Origin: JALHNI01 sp965229305
Lineage (GTDB): Bacteria; Acidobacteriota; Terriglobia; Bryobacterales; Bryobacteraceae
NCBI GenBank assembly: GCA_965229305.1
Contig: CBDDIZ010000042.1
Location: forward strand, 496,001 to 560,000
Direction of reading: 5' to 3'
DNA: 64,000 nucleotides
The position numbers and the translations under genes were made by a program. Every line of letters begins with the position of its first letter. The first letter of the stretch is position 1. The notes under the pieces are model-generated. The model ran no database searches. It was not told the DNA's origin and saw only the letters and a program-made list of their open reading frames with translations. Shown here piece by piece: positions 53,906 to 62,379 of this stretch.

Positions 53906-55329
53906 ACACCTCCGCCCAGTCGATGTCCGTCAAGCGCGCCGAGGTCGAGTTTCATAACTTCGCCTCCCTCGGCGAACCCGAACGCGCCTCCCGCATCTAC
54001 GCCGAAGAGAACGACCGCCGCGGCGCCATCCTCCGCAAGCACCTCGACTTCATCGGCCCCCTCACCCCCTTCCTCGAAATCGGTTCCAACGCCGGCCACA
54101 CCTCTTACATGCTCTGCAACGACTTCGGCGCCGAAGGCTTCGCCCTCGACATCTCCGCCGATTCGCTCCGCTACGGCATCGCCCTGCAAGAGCAATGGAA
54201 CATGCCCAAGGCCCCGGTCCGCGTCGCCGGCGATGCCCTCCATCTGCCCTTCCGAGACGGCTCCCTGCGCGCCGTCCTCGCCTACCAGATGCTCAGCCAG
54301 TTTCAGGACATCGAAGCCGTCTTCCTCGAAGTCAAACGCGTCCTCCAACCCGGCGGCGTCTTCATCTTTGGCGAAGAGCCCATGCGCCGCGCCCTCAGCC
54401 TCCGCCTCTATCGCTGCCCCTACGTCGAAACCATGAAGCCCTGGGAGCGCAAGCTCCACGAGTGGGGCCTGCTCGGCTACGTCGTCCGCGACGTCATCGG
54501 CGCCCATCAGGAAGAAAGCTTCGGCATCCGCCAGAACCACCGCATGAACCTGCGCCACTGGCACGAACTCGTCCAAAAACACTTCGTCGCCCAGCAGTAC
54601 GAAATCTGCGTTCCTGAACGCGGCTGGGGCGAACGCGGCATGAAGCGGCTCGCCAAACAGCTTGACCCCCACGGCTCCGATTGGCGCGGCGCCCGTGCTC
54701 TCGGCGGCACCCTCGCCGCCGCTTGCCGCAAAGCCGGCACCCCGCCCGCCACCTCCTACGACCCCACCCGCTTCGAAACCCTCCTCCGCTGCCCCGATTG
54801 CGGCTCGGACCTCCACCGCGACTCCGCCGACACCCTCGCCTGCCGCTCCTGCGCCTACGCCGCGCCCAACGAAGGCGGCGTCTACAACCTCCTCAATTCC
54901 GCCGACAAAAAAGAGCTCTACCCCGGCGACAGCCCCGATGCCATCGACTTCAGCCTCCCCAACCACGAAGTCCGCTTGGGCGAAGGTTGGCACCCCGTCG
55001 AAGGCGTCTTCGGCAACCGCTACCGCTGGATTGGCGCTCGCGCCACCGCCCACCTCGACAACGTCCGCGGCGGCCCTCAGCGCCTCCGCATCCGCGGCTT
55101 CGCCCCCGAACGTCCCGAGCAACTCTTCCGCATTCAACTTCGCGCCAACGGCCAACCCCTCGGCGAAACCAAACTCGACCGCTCCGGCCTCTTCGTCATC
55201 GAACACGACCTCCCCGCCGCCCCCCGCTACGACATCGAAATCGCTGTCTCACCGCTCTGGCAACCCACCGGCGACGCCCGCCAGCTCACCGTCAACCTCG
55301 GCATCCTCCGCCTCACCCCCCTCGATTAG
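53902..55329 (+). CDS. SAM-dependent methyltransferase with zinc ribbon and C-terminal beta domain
   Basis: Predicted 475 residues, overlapping the HAD gene by four bases. The methyltransferase domain (about 35-160) has motif I FLEIGSNAGHTSY, a GFALDISADSLRYG acidic loop and FRDGSLRAVLAYQMLSQFQD. A middle region has HNRMNLRHWHEL. A zinc ribbon is formed by Cys297, Cys300, Cys314 and Cys317 (CPDCGSDL and CRSC). The final 120 residues form a beta sandwich (LRIRGFAPERPEQLFRIQLR, PRYDIEIAVSPLWQP) resembling carbohydrate-related modules. The three-part build suggests modification of a glycan or other cell-surface precursor, with a phosphatase partner. The substrate is unknown. Confidence 0.75.
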   Translation: MNTSAQSMSVKRAEVEFHNFASLGEPERASRIYAEENDRRGAILRKHLDFIGPLTPFLEIGSNAGHTSYMLCNDFGAEGFALDISADSLRYGIALQEQWNMPKAPVRVAGDALHLPFRDGSLRAVLAYQMLSQFQDIEAVFLEVKRVLQPGGVFIFGEEPMRRALSLRLYRCPYVETMKPWERKLHEWGLLGYVVRDVIGAHQEESFGIRQNHRMNLRHWHELVQKHFVAQQYEICVPERGWGERGMKRLAKQLDPHGSDWRGARALGGTLAAACRKAGTPPATSYDPTRFETLLRCPDCGSDLHRDSADTLACRSCAYAAPNEGGVYNLLNSADKKELYPGDSPDAIDFSLPNHEVRLGEGWHPVEGVFGNRYRWIGARATAHLDNVRGGPQRLRIRGFAPERPEQLFRIQLRANGQPLGETKLDRSGLFVIEHDLPAAPRYDIEIAVSPLWQPTGDARQLTVNLGILRLTPLD

Positions 55330-55475
55330 CTCCAACGAATCCCCGACCTCGCCTCAGGCCCCCGCAGTGAACCGCTCCCCCCACCCGCGGGGACAAACTG
55401 TATCTCTTCGCGTTCCAGTACACCTCACACCCTAAGGTCTACTCCCCGCCTGCCGATGGAACACATGTTTCCGAC
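55330..55475 (+). other. Intergenic region upstream of TIR gene pair
   Basis: The 146 bases before the TIR gene hold CCCGCGGGG-type pairing near 55385 and no convincing sigma-70 promoter or operator. The TIR gene could also be read from the upstream HAD/methyltransferase transcript. Confidence 0.3.
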
Positions 55476-56999
55476 ATGTTTCGCTGTAACCAGTGCCGAC
55501 AGGCCATCGACCCCGCCACGGGGGACTGCGCCTGCTCGCCCACCACCCAACTCGGCGACCTCGCCCGCCGCACCGGCACCTCCTCCGCCGATGCCCCCGT
55601 GCCGCTCCCCGACCGCCGCGACTTCTTCATCAGCTTCTACGCCCGCCACCACGCCGACAAAGCCCAGCGCATTTACGAAATCATCCGCGAACTCGGCCGC
55701 ACCGCCTACCTCTTCGACAACGAAGGCGGCTCCGGCCACGTCCACCAGCAACTCAACCACGCCCTCCGCCACGCGGACCGTCTCATCTGCCTCGCCTCGC
55801 CCGGCTACTTCAACTCCCCCGTCTGCCGCGCCGAACTCCAATACTTCTTCGACGTCCCCGGCCCCGACCGCATCGTCTTCTTCGAAGCCAAACCCTGCGA
55901 CATCGAGCCTCTCTATACCGGTCTCTACCGCAACCCGCTCCTGATCGAGCCCTCGGACCCGGCCTTCGCCACCACCGTCCGCCGCGTTCTCACCCGCTCC
56001 CTCGCCGCCCCCGCGCCCAAAGTCCCCACCGTCCAGCCCGTCCATCACCCGCCGCCTGGCAAGTGGACCGAAGCTCAGTTCCGCGCCTACGAAGCCCGCA
56101 CCGGCCATCAGCGCACCCATCTCGAGTTCCGCAAGCCCGAAGAGCACCCCGACGACCCGCACCCCATCGCCCCAGAGCCCGACCAGCCCGAACCTCTCGT
56201 CGCCAAAGGACCCGCTCGTTCGGCCCTCGCCGCCGCGGCCAGCCTCCTCGTTCTGGCCGCCTCTCCCTTCCTTCACTACGGCTGGGCCGGACCCGCCGGC
56301 GTCTGGGACGCCCGCGAATCTGCCGCCTACAACACGCTCAAGCGCGACATCTCGCTCCCCCGCCACTGGACCTTCGCCAACGTCAACCTCCGCGAATACA
56401 TCACCGCCACCGACCCCGAAGCCCTCACCCGCTGGTCCCTCCCCACCGGCGCCCAATCCCTCTTCGAACGCCGCGACCAGGCCCTCCACCCCATCGACAC
56501 CGCCATCCTCAAAGCCACCGCCCAAAACGACATCGCCACCGGCATCGCCCAGTTCCGCACCGTCTTCTCCGGCCAAACCATCACCCTGCTCGCCGACGTT
56601 CGCGACCAGGGCCAGTCCTACCGCGGCTTCCGCCTCTCCAGCAATCGCAACGGCTCCTTCCGCATCGCGCAAGTTTCCAAGCGTCGCGGCGACCTCAAAG
56701 AAACCCTCGAATCCGTTGAGCGCCCCTTCTTCACCAGCCCCGCCGACACCATGCACGATCTCGGCATCAGCAAAGAACGCGGCCTCCTCAGCCTCTACCG
56801 CAACCGTCAGGTCCTCGCCAACTGGCAAGTCCCCGAACAGATCTCCGGCGCCTTCGGCCTCGCCGTCGACCGAGCCAGCGACATCCTCCTCTTCCGCTGG
56901 TCCGTCGCCGCCACCCGCCAGGAGTCCCCGCTCCTCATGGGCCTCTACCTCCACCCCCCAGATCAATGGACACCCAACGCATTGAGCACCTCAAACTAA
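55476..56999 (+). CDS. TIR-domain transmembrane protein with N-terminal zinc finger
   Basis: Predicted 507 residues. Residues 4-20 form a small zinc finger (CNQCRQAIDPATGDCAC). The TIR domain spans about 48-165: RDFFISFYARHHADKAQRI, a glycine-rich loop at 84-87, DRLICLASPGYFNSPVCRAE and LQYFF. The glutamate at position 120, in the SPxCxxE context, is where catalytic TIR NADases carry theirs. A proline-rich linker precedes one transmembrane helix (248-265). Residues 270-507 form an unassigned, probably extracytoplasmic domain, with KRDISLPRHWTFANVNLREY and ISGAFGLAVDRASDILLFRW. It overlaps the next gene by 34 bases. A TIR on a membrane sensor resembles defence or stress-signalling receptors; the function is inferred. 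Confidence 0.8.
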   Translation: MFRCNQCRQAIDPATGDCACSPTTQLGDLARRTGTSSADAPVPLPDRRDFFISFYARHHADKAQRIYEIIRELGRTAYLFDNEGGSGHVHQQLNHALRHADRLICLASPGYFNSPVCRAELQYFFDVPGPDRIVFFEAKPCDIEPLYTGLYRNPLLIEPSDPAFATTVRRVLTRSLAAPAPKVPTVQPVHHPPPGKWTEAQFRAYEARTGHQRTHLEFRKPEEHPDDPHPIAPEPDQPEPLVAKGPARSALAAAASLLVLAASPFLHYGWAGPAGVWDARESAAYNTLKRDISLPRHWTFANVNLREYITATDPEALTRWSLPTGAQSLFERRDQALHPIDTAILKATAQNDIATGIAQFRTVFSGQTITLLADVRDQGQSYRGFRLSSNRNGSFRIAQVSKRRGDLKETLESVERPFFTSPADTMHDLGISKERGLLSLYRNRQVLANWQVPEQISGAFGLAVDRASDILLFRWSVAATRQESPLLMGLYLHPPDQWTPNALSTSN

Positions 57000-57361
57000 T
57001 CCAGGCCGTTGTCAACCGCCTGGCCACCAACTCGCTCGAGTGCAAGAAGTGGTCCGTCGCCCTCACCTCGGCGCTGCTCGGTTGGGCCACGCTTCAGTCC
57101 ACGCAGCGCTACATGTTCGCGGTCGCTTTCATTCCCGCCTTTGCCTTCTGGCTCCTCGATGCTTACTACCTGCACCAGGAACGTCTCTTCCGCGACCTCT
57201 ACGACCAAGCCCGCCTCGACCCCAACCCCACCGACTTCGCCATGCGCACCCCCGCGCACCGCCAAACTTACACCCAGGCCCTCTGCACGCCCTGCACCTA
57301 CCTCGTCCACATTGTCGTCATCGGTCTCTGCTTCGCCCTCACCCTCTCCCTAACGCAATAA
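56966..57361 (+). CDS. Small 3-TM membrane protein, partner of TIR protein
   Basis: Predicted 131 residues, starting 34 bases inside the TIR gene in another frame, so translation is coupled. Helices are predicted at 27-43 (KKWSVALTSALLGWATL), 50-68 (MFAVAFIPAFAFWLLDAYY) and 110-129 (TYLVHIVVIGLCFALTLSL). Between them lies a conserved-looking HQERLFRDLYDQARL. The N-terminal RIEHLKLIQAVVNRLATNS is amphipathic. Small proteins with this build have been seen next to TIR-domain genes in other bacteria, as I recall, but this needs a neighbourhood search. It could anchor, inhibit or transduce for the TIR protein. Confidence 0.75.
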   Translation: MDTQRIEHLKLIQAVVNRLATNSLECKKWSVALTSALLGWATLQSTQRYMFAVAFIPAFAFWLLDAYYLHQERLFRDLYDQARLDPNPTDFAMRTPAHRQTYTQALCTPCTYLVHIVVIGLCFALTLSLTQ

Positions 57362-57416
57362 AGCACATCCCAGGTCACCCGCCGCCCGGCCCCCCACATC
57401 GCCGACAATAAACCCC

Positions 57417-58643
57417 ATGACACGCCGTTATCTGTTCGCCGCCCTCACCGCGGCCACTGAAACGCTCCGTGGTCAGACCGCAACGCAGTCCGCCTCCCAC
57501 GAGGACTTCTGGCTGCAGGCCCGGCTCGCCTTTACGGTTGACCGCAATTTCCTCAACTTCAACAACGGCTCCGTTTGCCCCGCCCCCAAAATCGTCCAGG
57601 AAGCCATGGAGCGTTACTGGACCGTCACCAACCTCTCGCCCTCCCACTACGTCGACGAGCTCCTCCTCCCCGAAACCGAGGTCATCCGCACCGAGCTCGC
57701 CCAGGAATTCGGCTGCGACCCCGAAGAGCTCGCCCTCACCCGCAACACCTCCGAAGGACTCCACACCGTCCTCCTCGGCCTCGACCTCAAACCCGGCGAC
57801 GAAGTCCTCACCACCACCCAGGACTACCCCAGCATGATCTCCAGCCTCCAGCAGCGCGCCCGCCGCGAAGGCATCGTCCTCAAGCAATTTGCCTATCCCA
57901 CCCCGCCCCCCAGCGCCGCCGAACTCAACCGCCTCTTCTGGCAACACGCCACCCCGCGCACCAAAGCCATCCTCGTCTCGCATCTCACCTTCACCACCGG
58001 CCAGATCTTCCCCGTCGCCGACCTCTGTCGCGAAGCCCGCCGCCGCGGCATCTACTCGATCATCGATGGCGCTCACGGTTTCGCCCACCTCGTCTTCCAG
58101 CAGAAAGACCTCGACTGCGACTTCTACGCCACCAGCCTCCACAAATGGCTCACCGCCCCCGTCGGCACCGGCTTCCTCTACGTCCGCCGCCCCCTCATCG
58201 AACGCGTCTGGCCGCTCACCGGCGTCCCCGCCTCCCTGTCGAACAACATCCGCAAGTTCGAAAGCGTCGGCACCCAACCCGTCGCCATGCGCAACGCCAT
58301 CGCCGACGCTCTCGCCTTCCACCGCGGCTTAGGTGCCGAACGCAAGCAGGAACGCCTCCGCTATCTTCGCCAGCGCTGGGAATCCGCCCTCCGCGGCACG
58401 CCCCGCATCATCCTCCGCAACGCGGACCATCCCACGCAATCCTGCGGCATCGGCGCGCTCTCCATCGAAGGCATCCCCGCCCCCAAGGTCACCGAACTCC
58501 TCCAGACCCGGTACCGCATCCACGTCCGCACGCGCGTCCTCCCCCACGAGTTCGATTGCATCCGCGTCACCCCGAACATCTACGCCAGCATGCACGACAT
58601 CGACCGCTTCACCACCGCCATTCGCGCCATCGCCACCGGCTAA
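57417..58643 (+). CDS. Exported class V aminotransferase-fold enzyme, isopenicillin N epimerase-like
   Basis: Predicted 408 residues. The N-terminus (RRYLFAALTAATETLRGQ) looks like an export signal, unusual for a PLP enzyme unless it is Tat-translocated. The fold is class V: FLNFNNGSVCPAPKIVQEAM, NTSEGLHTVLLGLDLKPGDE, SHLTFTTGQIFPVADL, IDGAHGF and SLHKWLTAPVGTGFLYVRR with Schiff-base lysine Lys243. VHTRVLPHEF-like residues near the end fit the isopenicillin N epimerase/cysteine desulfurase branch. Racemase, lyase or transaminase activity cannot be decided by eye. It is preceded by 55 bases after the 3-TM gene and is convergent with the coiled-coil gene. Confidence 0.8.
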   Translation: MTRRYLFAALTAATETLRGQTATQSASHEDFWLQARLAFTVDRNFLNFNNGSVCPAPKIVQEAMERYWTVTNLSPSHYVDELLLPETEVIRTELAQEFGCDPEELALTRNTSEGLHTVLLGLDLKPGDEVLTTTQDYPSMISSLQQRARREGIVLKQFAYPTPPPSAAELNRLFWQHATPRTKAILVSHLTFTTGQIFPVADLCREARRRGIYSIIDGAHGFAHLVFQQKDLDCDFYATSLHKWLTAPVGTGFLYVRRPLIERVWPLTGVPASLSNNIRKFESVGTQPVAMRNAIADALAFHRGLGAERKQERLRYLRQRWESALRGTPRIILRNADHPTQSCGIGALSIEGIPAPKVTELLQTRYRIHVRTRVLPHEFDCIRVTPNIYASMHDIDRFTTAIRAIATG

Positions 58644-58654
58644 GCGCCGGTGTC

Positions 58655-59836
58655 CTAGTGTTTTCCTGACGCACCGGATTCAAGGAGTCCGGCGATGCCG
58701 GCCATTGCAGGCGTGCCATCGCCTTTCAGTAACCCGGTCTCGGCTCGGGCGAATAGCGAGTTAAAGACAATCTTTCTTTCGTCTTCGCTTATGTCACCCT
58801 TCTCCCGGAGTGCAAGGTAAACCATGGTTAGCTGCTCCCGTTCCTTGGCGTCTCTTGCCAAGTGAGTTGCACTCGTAGCGAATCGAACCGCCGTTGTGAT
58901 TGAGAAGATCCCAAGCGAAACGATCGTTAGCGTGATCAGGCTTAGTCGAACACCTCCTGGGTCCGTCAATGGTTTAAGCAAATACTCTGGCGGATAGTAA
59001 ATCAGCGAAATGCCGCCGCCAATAAAAGAACTAAGGATTGCAATCACCAACCCAGCCCAGATCCGACGTTTCTTCTCGTAGCTCTCTTGCATTTTCTTCC
59101 AGTATGCGATCGGAGCCTCCAATGCAAGTTGGTCCCTATACCGTTTGATTAACTTGTCGAACTCGATCTGGTTCTCGCTCAAGAGTTTGCTTGATCTTGT
59201 CGAATGCGATTCAAATAGCTCATTCTGTCGCGTATCCGCCGAGTTATAGAGTTCGTTAAACTTCTCCCGCTGCTGCTCTCGCCATTCATCGTCTAACTTA
59301 CGGAGTTGAGCGAGGGATTCGAAAGATTGGTTCCTTTCATCTGCCAATCCTTTGGTCTGGGCTTTCCAGCTATCTACATATGCCGTCGCGCTCCGCTGAA
59401 AGAGTTCTGGCTTTGCCACAATAGCCATTGCAATTGCCCCCTCGAAACGCTCCCTCGTGTGTAGGCCGTTTGCCTCCCCGTTGAGAAGATCCAAGGCTCC
59501 GCGGCGCTGATCCGCCGACAGCTCCGCAAGGAGCTTTACCACTGGGCTGAATGTCGGATACGGAATCTCGCGCAACTTGTTCGCTACGGCCATCATCATT
59601 TGACGCGTTTCACTGCCTCCGCTGGCGGATCGCATTTGTTCCAGCTGGCTAGCTATGTCTGCCAACTTCCTCGTCGGTCCATGGTCGCTCAGGCCAATCC
59701 GCCGGAACTCGCTTAGCTCCGATTGGACGAAGCTCAGGAGCTCTCCGAAGGTCGATAAATGCCGGGAGTAGGCAGAATCGGGCCACAACTTCAGGTTGTT
59801 GCTGGCCACAAGGTGATCAAGGTGTTCCGCGCTCAT
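58655..59836 (-). CDS. Coiled-coil protein with two C-terminal TM helices, DUF6161-like
   Basis: Predicted 393 residues. The N-terminal half is helical, and a long coiled coil (about 165-265) contains DEWREQQREKFNELYNSADT and SENQIEFDKLIKRYRDQLAL. Two membrane helices follow at about 268-288 (WAGLVIAILSSFIGGGISLI) and 305-325 (LITLTIVSLGIFSITTAVRF). The tail (REQLTMVYLALREKGDISED, then ERKIVFNSLFARAETGLLKG) resembles the C-terminal part of DUF6161 proteins. Base composition is clearly less GC-rich than the neighbours, suggesting transfer. No ribosome site precedes the ATG at 59836. Function is unknown; a membrane-linked accessory or defence role is a guess. Confidence 0.65.
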   Translation of the reverse strand: MSAEHLDHLVASNNLKLWPDSAYSRHLSTFGELLSFVQSELSEFRRIGLSDHGPTRKLADIASQLEQMRSASGGSETRQMMMAVANKLREIPYPTFSPVVKLLAELSADQRRGALDLLNGEANGLHTRERFEGAIAMAIVAKPELFQRSATAYVDSWKAQTKGLADERNQSFESLAQLRKLDDEWREQQREKFNELYNSADTRQNELFESHSTRSSKLLSENQIEFDKLIKRYRDQLALEAPIAYWKKMQESYEKKRRIWAGLVIAILSSFIGGGISLIYYPPEYLLKPLTDPGGVRLSLITLTIVSLGIFSITTAVRFATSATHLARDAKEREQLTMVYLALREKGDISEDERKIVFNSLFARAETGLLKGDGTPAMAGIAGLLESGASGKH

Positions 59837-60054
59837 AGGTAAGGAGATGTTACAAGACCAAGCGGCGTCCTTGTCATCGCTACCGGCTAGCGCGATGCCA
59901 GCGTATCGTCATGCCGGGGCACGAATCCGAATTGAGTTCCACGCCTCGTTGCCATCATTCCACCCATTCCACCGCTGCCTCTCTCTTCCGCCCCCGGAAA
60001 TCGAGCCAACAACTCGCCGGGCCCCCGTCAATCCACGATAGAATTGCGAGCGCT

Positions 60055-61059
60055 ATGCTGCGCAAAACCCTAATCGTTTCCCTCCTCGCCAGCTTCGCCC
60101 TCCTGGCGCAGACCAAGAAAATCGTGGTGATGGACAGCCAGATCGTCAACGAAATCGGCCCCATCGCCGGCGCCAACCTCGTCGTCGCCACGGACCGGGC
60201 CACCGCCGCCCGCGAAATCGTCGATGCCGATGCCGTCATCGGCGCCCCCAACGGTGAACTCCTCCAACTCGGCAAAAACGTCAAGTGGGTGCAGATCATG
60301 AGCGCCGGCGTCGAAACCGTCCTCCACCTCTCCGGCAGCAACTACCTCCGCGATTCCGACATCGTCCTCACCAACAACCAAATCGTGCAAGGCCCCGAAA
60401 TTGCCGACCATGCCCTCGCCATGCTCCTCAGCCTCTCGCGCGGCCTCTTGAAATTCGAACGCGCCCGCACCGACGAAAACTGGCAGCCCCGTCCCTATCC
60501 GGGCATCGAACTCCGCGGCAAGACTGCCGTCGTGATCGGCTGCGGCGGCATCGGCAGCCAGATCTCCCTCCGTGCCTGGGCCTTCGGCATGACCGTCATC
60601 TGCGTCGACCCCGAAGACATCCCCTTCTCGCCCTTCATCAGCCGCGTCGTCAAGCCGGACCAAATTGACTCCGTCATGCCAGAAGCCGACGTCCTGTTCA
60701 TCTCCGCGCCCCACACCCCCATGAGCCATAAGATGGTCGGCCCCAAGCAGTTCGAGCTCATGAAGCAGAACTCCTACTTCATCGCCGTCTCCCGCGGCGG
60801 CACCTACGACCTCAACTCACTCATCAAACAGCTCGATTCCCGCAAGCTCGCTGGCGCCGGCGTCGACGTCATGGACCCCGAACCCCTCCCCAAAGGCAAC
60901 GCCCTCTGGAAGTTCGACAACGTCATCATCACCCCCCACATCGCCGGCCGTTCCGACCGCGACCGCGGCCGCATGGTCGGCACCATTCAAGCCAACATCC
61001 GCCGCTTTATCGCCGGCCAGCCCCTCATCAACGTCGTCGACAAAAAGAAAGGCTACTAA
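60055..61059 (+). CDS. D-2-hydroxyacid dehydrogenase-like protein with signal peptide
   Basis: Predicted 334 residues from the ATG at 60055. A hydrophobic N-terminal segment (KTLIVSLLASFALLAQ) looks like a Sec signal ahead of the usual VVMDSQIV strand. The NAD domain has VIGCGGIGSQISLRAWAFGM and an aspartate in ICVDPED. The catalytic set is present: Arg in SRGGTYDL, Glu in DPEPLPKGN and His in NVIITPHIAGRSD. It resembles glyoxylate/hydroxypyruvate or phosphoglycerate-type dehydrogenases. Export of an NAD-dependent enzyme by Sec would be odd, so the segment may instead be a membrane anchor. It is divergent from the coiled-coil gene, 218 bases away, and ends before a strong terminator. Confidence 0.83.
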   Translation: MLRKTLIVSLLASFALLAQTKKIVVMDSQIVNEIGPIAGANLVVATDRATAAREIVDADAVIGAPNGELLQLGKNVKWVQIMSAGVETVLHLSGSNYLRDSDIVLTNNQIVQGPEIADHALAMLLSLSRGLLKFERARTDENWQPRPYPGIELRGKTAVVIGCGGIGSQISLRAWAFGMTVICVDPEDIPFSPFISRVVKPDQIDSVMPEADVLFISAPHTPMSHKMVGPKQFELMKQNSYFIAVSRGGTYDLNSLIKQLDSRKLAGAGVDVMDPEPLPKGNALWKFDNVIITPHIAGRSDRDRGRMVGTIQANIRRFIAGQPLINVVDKKKGY

Positions 61060-61098
61060 CGGCGCAGTAGTCAGCCCCTGGTCTGAAACCCACCAACG

Positions 61099-61131
61099 AA
61101 AAAAGGCCGGCGCCTCAGCGCCGGCCTTTTT
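61099..61131. terminator. Bidirectional Rho-independent terminator
   Basis: A perfect 14-base-pair stem runs from AAAAAGGCCGGCGC (61100-61113) to GCGCCGGCCTTTTT (61118-61131) around a CTCA loop. A- and U-tracts on each side make it work on both strands. It separates the convergent 2-hydroxyacid dehydrogenase and SSB genes. Confidence 0.95.
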
Positions 61132-61144
61132 CACAACTCAATCC

Positions 61145-61606
61145 TTAAAACGGCACATCGTCATCCGAGATTCCCGGATCGAACGACGCTGGCGCCGGCT
61201 GGCTCCGCTGCGCACTGCGCGGCATCGATACCGGCGCTCCACCCGCCCGCTCGCCACCATCATCCCCGCCGCGACCGCCGGAGTTCAGCAGCATCAGCTC
61301 TTCGCACACCACTTCCGTAAAGCTGCGCTTCTGGCCTTCTTTGTCCTCGTACGAGCTCGTCCGCAGACGGCCCTCCACGTAAACCTGCTTGCCCTTCGTC
61401 AGATACGGCGCCACGTTCTCGTTCTTCCAGAGCGTGATGTTGTGCCACTCGGTCTCGTCTTTCCAGTCGCCGCTCGCCTGATCTTTCCAGCGCCGCTGCG
61501 TCGCTAAAGTGAACTTCGTGACGGGCGTCCCGCCGGTGGTGAACTTCGTTTCGGCATCCTTGCCGAGATTTCCAATCAAGATGACTTTGTTTACGCTACG
61601 CGCCAT
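61145..61606 (-). CDS. ssb: Single-stranded DNA-binding protein
   Basis: Predicted 153 residues. The OB-fold opens SVNKVILIGNLGKDAETKFT and continues WHNITLWKNENVAPYLTKGK, QVYVEGRLRTSSYEDKEGQK. A glycine-rich, disordered linker leads to the acidic tip DDDVPF that recruits replication and repair partners. It protects single-stranded DNA during replication, recombination and repair. It is the last gene of a close run with TauE and PilZ genes (gaps of 17-18 bases) rather than next to rpsF/rpsR as in many bacteria. It ends against the bidirectional terminator. Confidence 0.95.
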   Translation of the reverse strand: MARSVNKVILIGNLGKDAETKFTTGGTPVTKFTLATQRRWKDQASGDWKDETEWHNITLWKNENVAPYLTKGKQVYVEGRLRTSSYEDKEGQKRSFTEVVCEELMLLNSGGRGGDDGGERAGGAPVSMPRSAQRSQPAPASFDPGISDDDVPF

Positions 61607-61624
61607 GCTGACTCGACTGTACCC

Positions 61625-62362
61625 CTATTTGGGGATGAACAGCAATAGCGTCCCCAGCAGCGCCAGCACGAACGCCATCCGCTCAAACCACCCCTCCGGA
61701 ATCGCGTGTAACAACCGCCGCCCCAGCAGCGCCCCCGCAATCGTCGCCGGCGCCAGCGCTGCATCGAAAGCCAATGATTTCCAGCTAAAAAGCCCGTGAT
61801 ATTGGTACACCGGAATCTTCGACGCGTTCACGCAAAAGAAGAACCATGCCCCGGTCGCCACAAATTCCTCGCGCGGCAAACGCCGGCTCAGCAGGTACAC
61901 ATTCATCACCGGACCCGCCGCGTTCGCCACCATCGTCGCGAACCCCGCCGACCACCCGTAAACCCCCGCATGCCACCAACTCTCCGTCGGCAGCGTCGTC
62001 TGCCGCGTGCGCAGCCAGAACAACAACAGCATCCCGATCAGGATCACGCCCACCATCATCCGCAGCATCCATTCCGGATAGCTCAACGCATACGCGCCCG
62101 CCGCCAGGCCCACCACCACCCAGGGCAACAGCGTAAACAGTCGATTGGCCGCCGCATGACGACGATAGTAGATGATCGCGAAAAGGTCGGCGGTCAGCAG
62201 CACCGGCAACAGCCAGCCCGCCGAAAGCCGCGCGTCCCCCACCGTCAGGACAAACAACGGCACCGCCATAATGCCCAAGCCGGGCATCCCGGTCTTCGCT
62301 AAACCGATATTAAAGGCGCAAAAAGCGCCCAATAGCCATTTCCACCAGACGAGTTCAGGCAA
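61625..62362 (-). CDS. TauE/SafE-family membrane transporter
   Basis: Predicted 245 residues, about seven membrane helices, from a TTG at 62362 (GAAGG just before it). The N-terminal WWKWLLGAFCAFNIGLAKTG with MPGLGIMAVPLFVL and the mid-protein AGFATMVANAAGPVMNVYLL are the two half-repeats of the TauE/SafE family, each with the typical G-x-x-G and N-A-A-G-P features. Members export or import sulfite, sulfoacetate or other small organic anions. The substrate here is unknown. It lies between PilZ and ssb in one probable transcript. Confidence 0.87.
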   Translation of the reverse strand: MPELVWWKWLLGAFCAFNIGLAKTGMPGLGIMAVPLFVLTVGDARLSAGWLLPVLLTADLFAIIYYRRHAAANRLFTLLPWVVVGLAAGAYALSYPEWMLRMMVGVILIGMLLLFWLRTRQTTLPTESWWHAGVYGWSAGFATMVANAAGPVMNVYLLSRRLPREEFVATGAWFFFCVNASKIPVYQYHGLFSWKSLAFDAALAPATIAGALLGRRLLHAIPEGWFERMAFVLALLGTLLLFIPK

Positions 62363-62379
62363 CCTTCAACTCTGCCACA

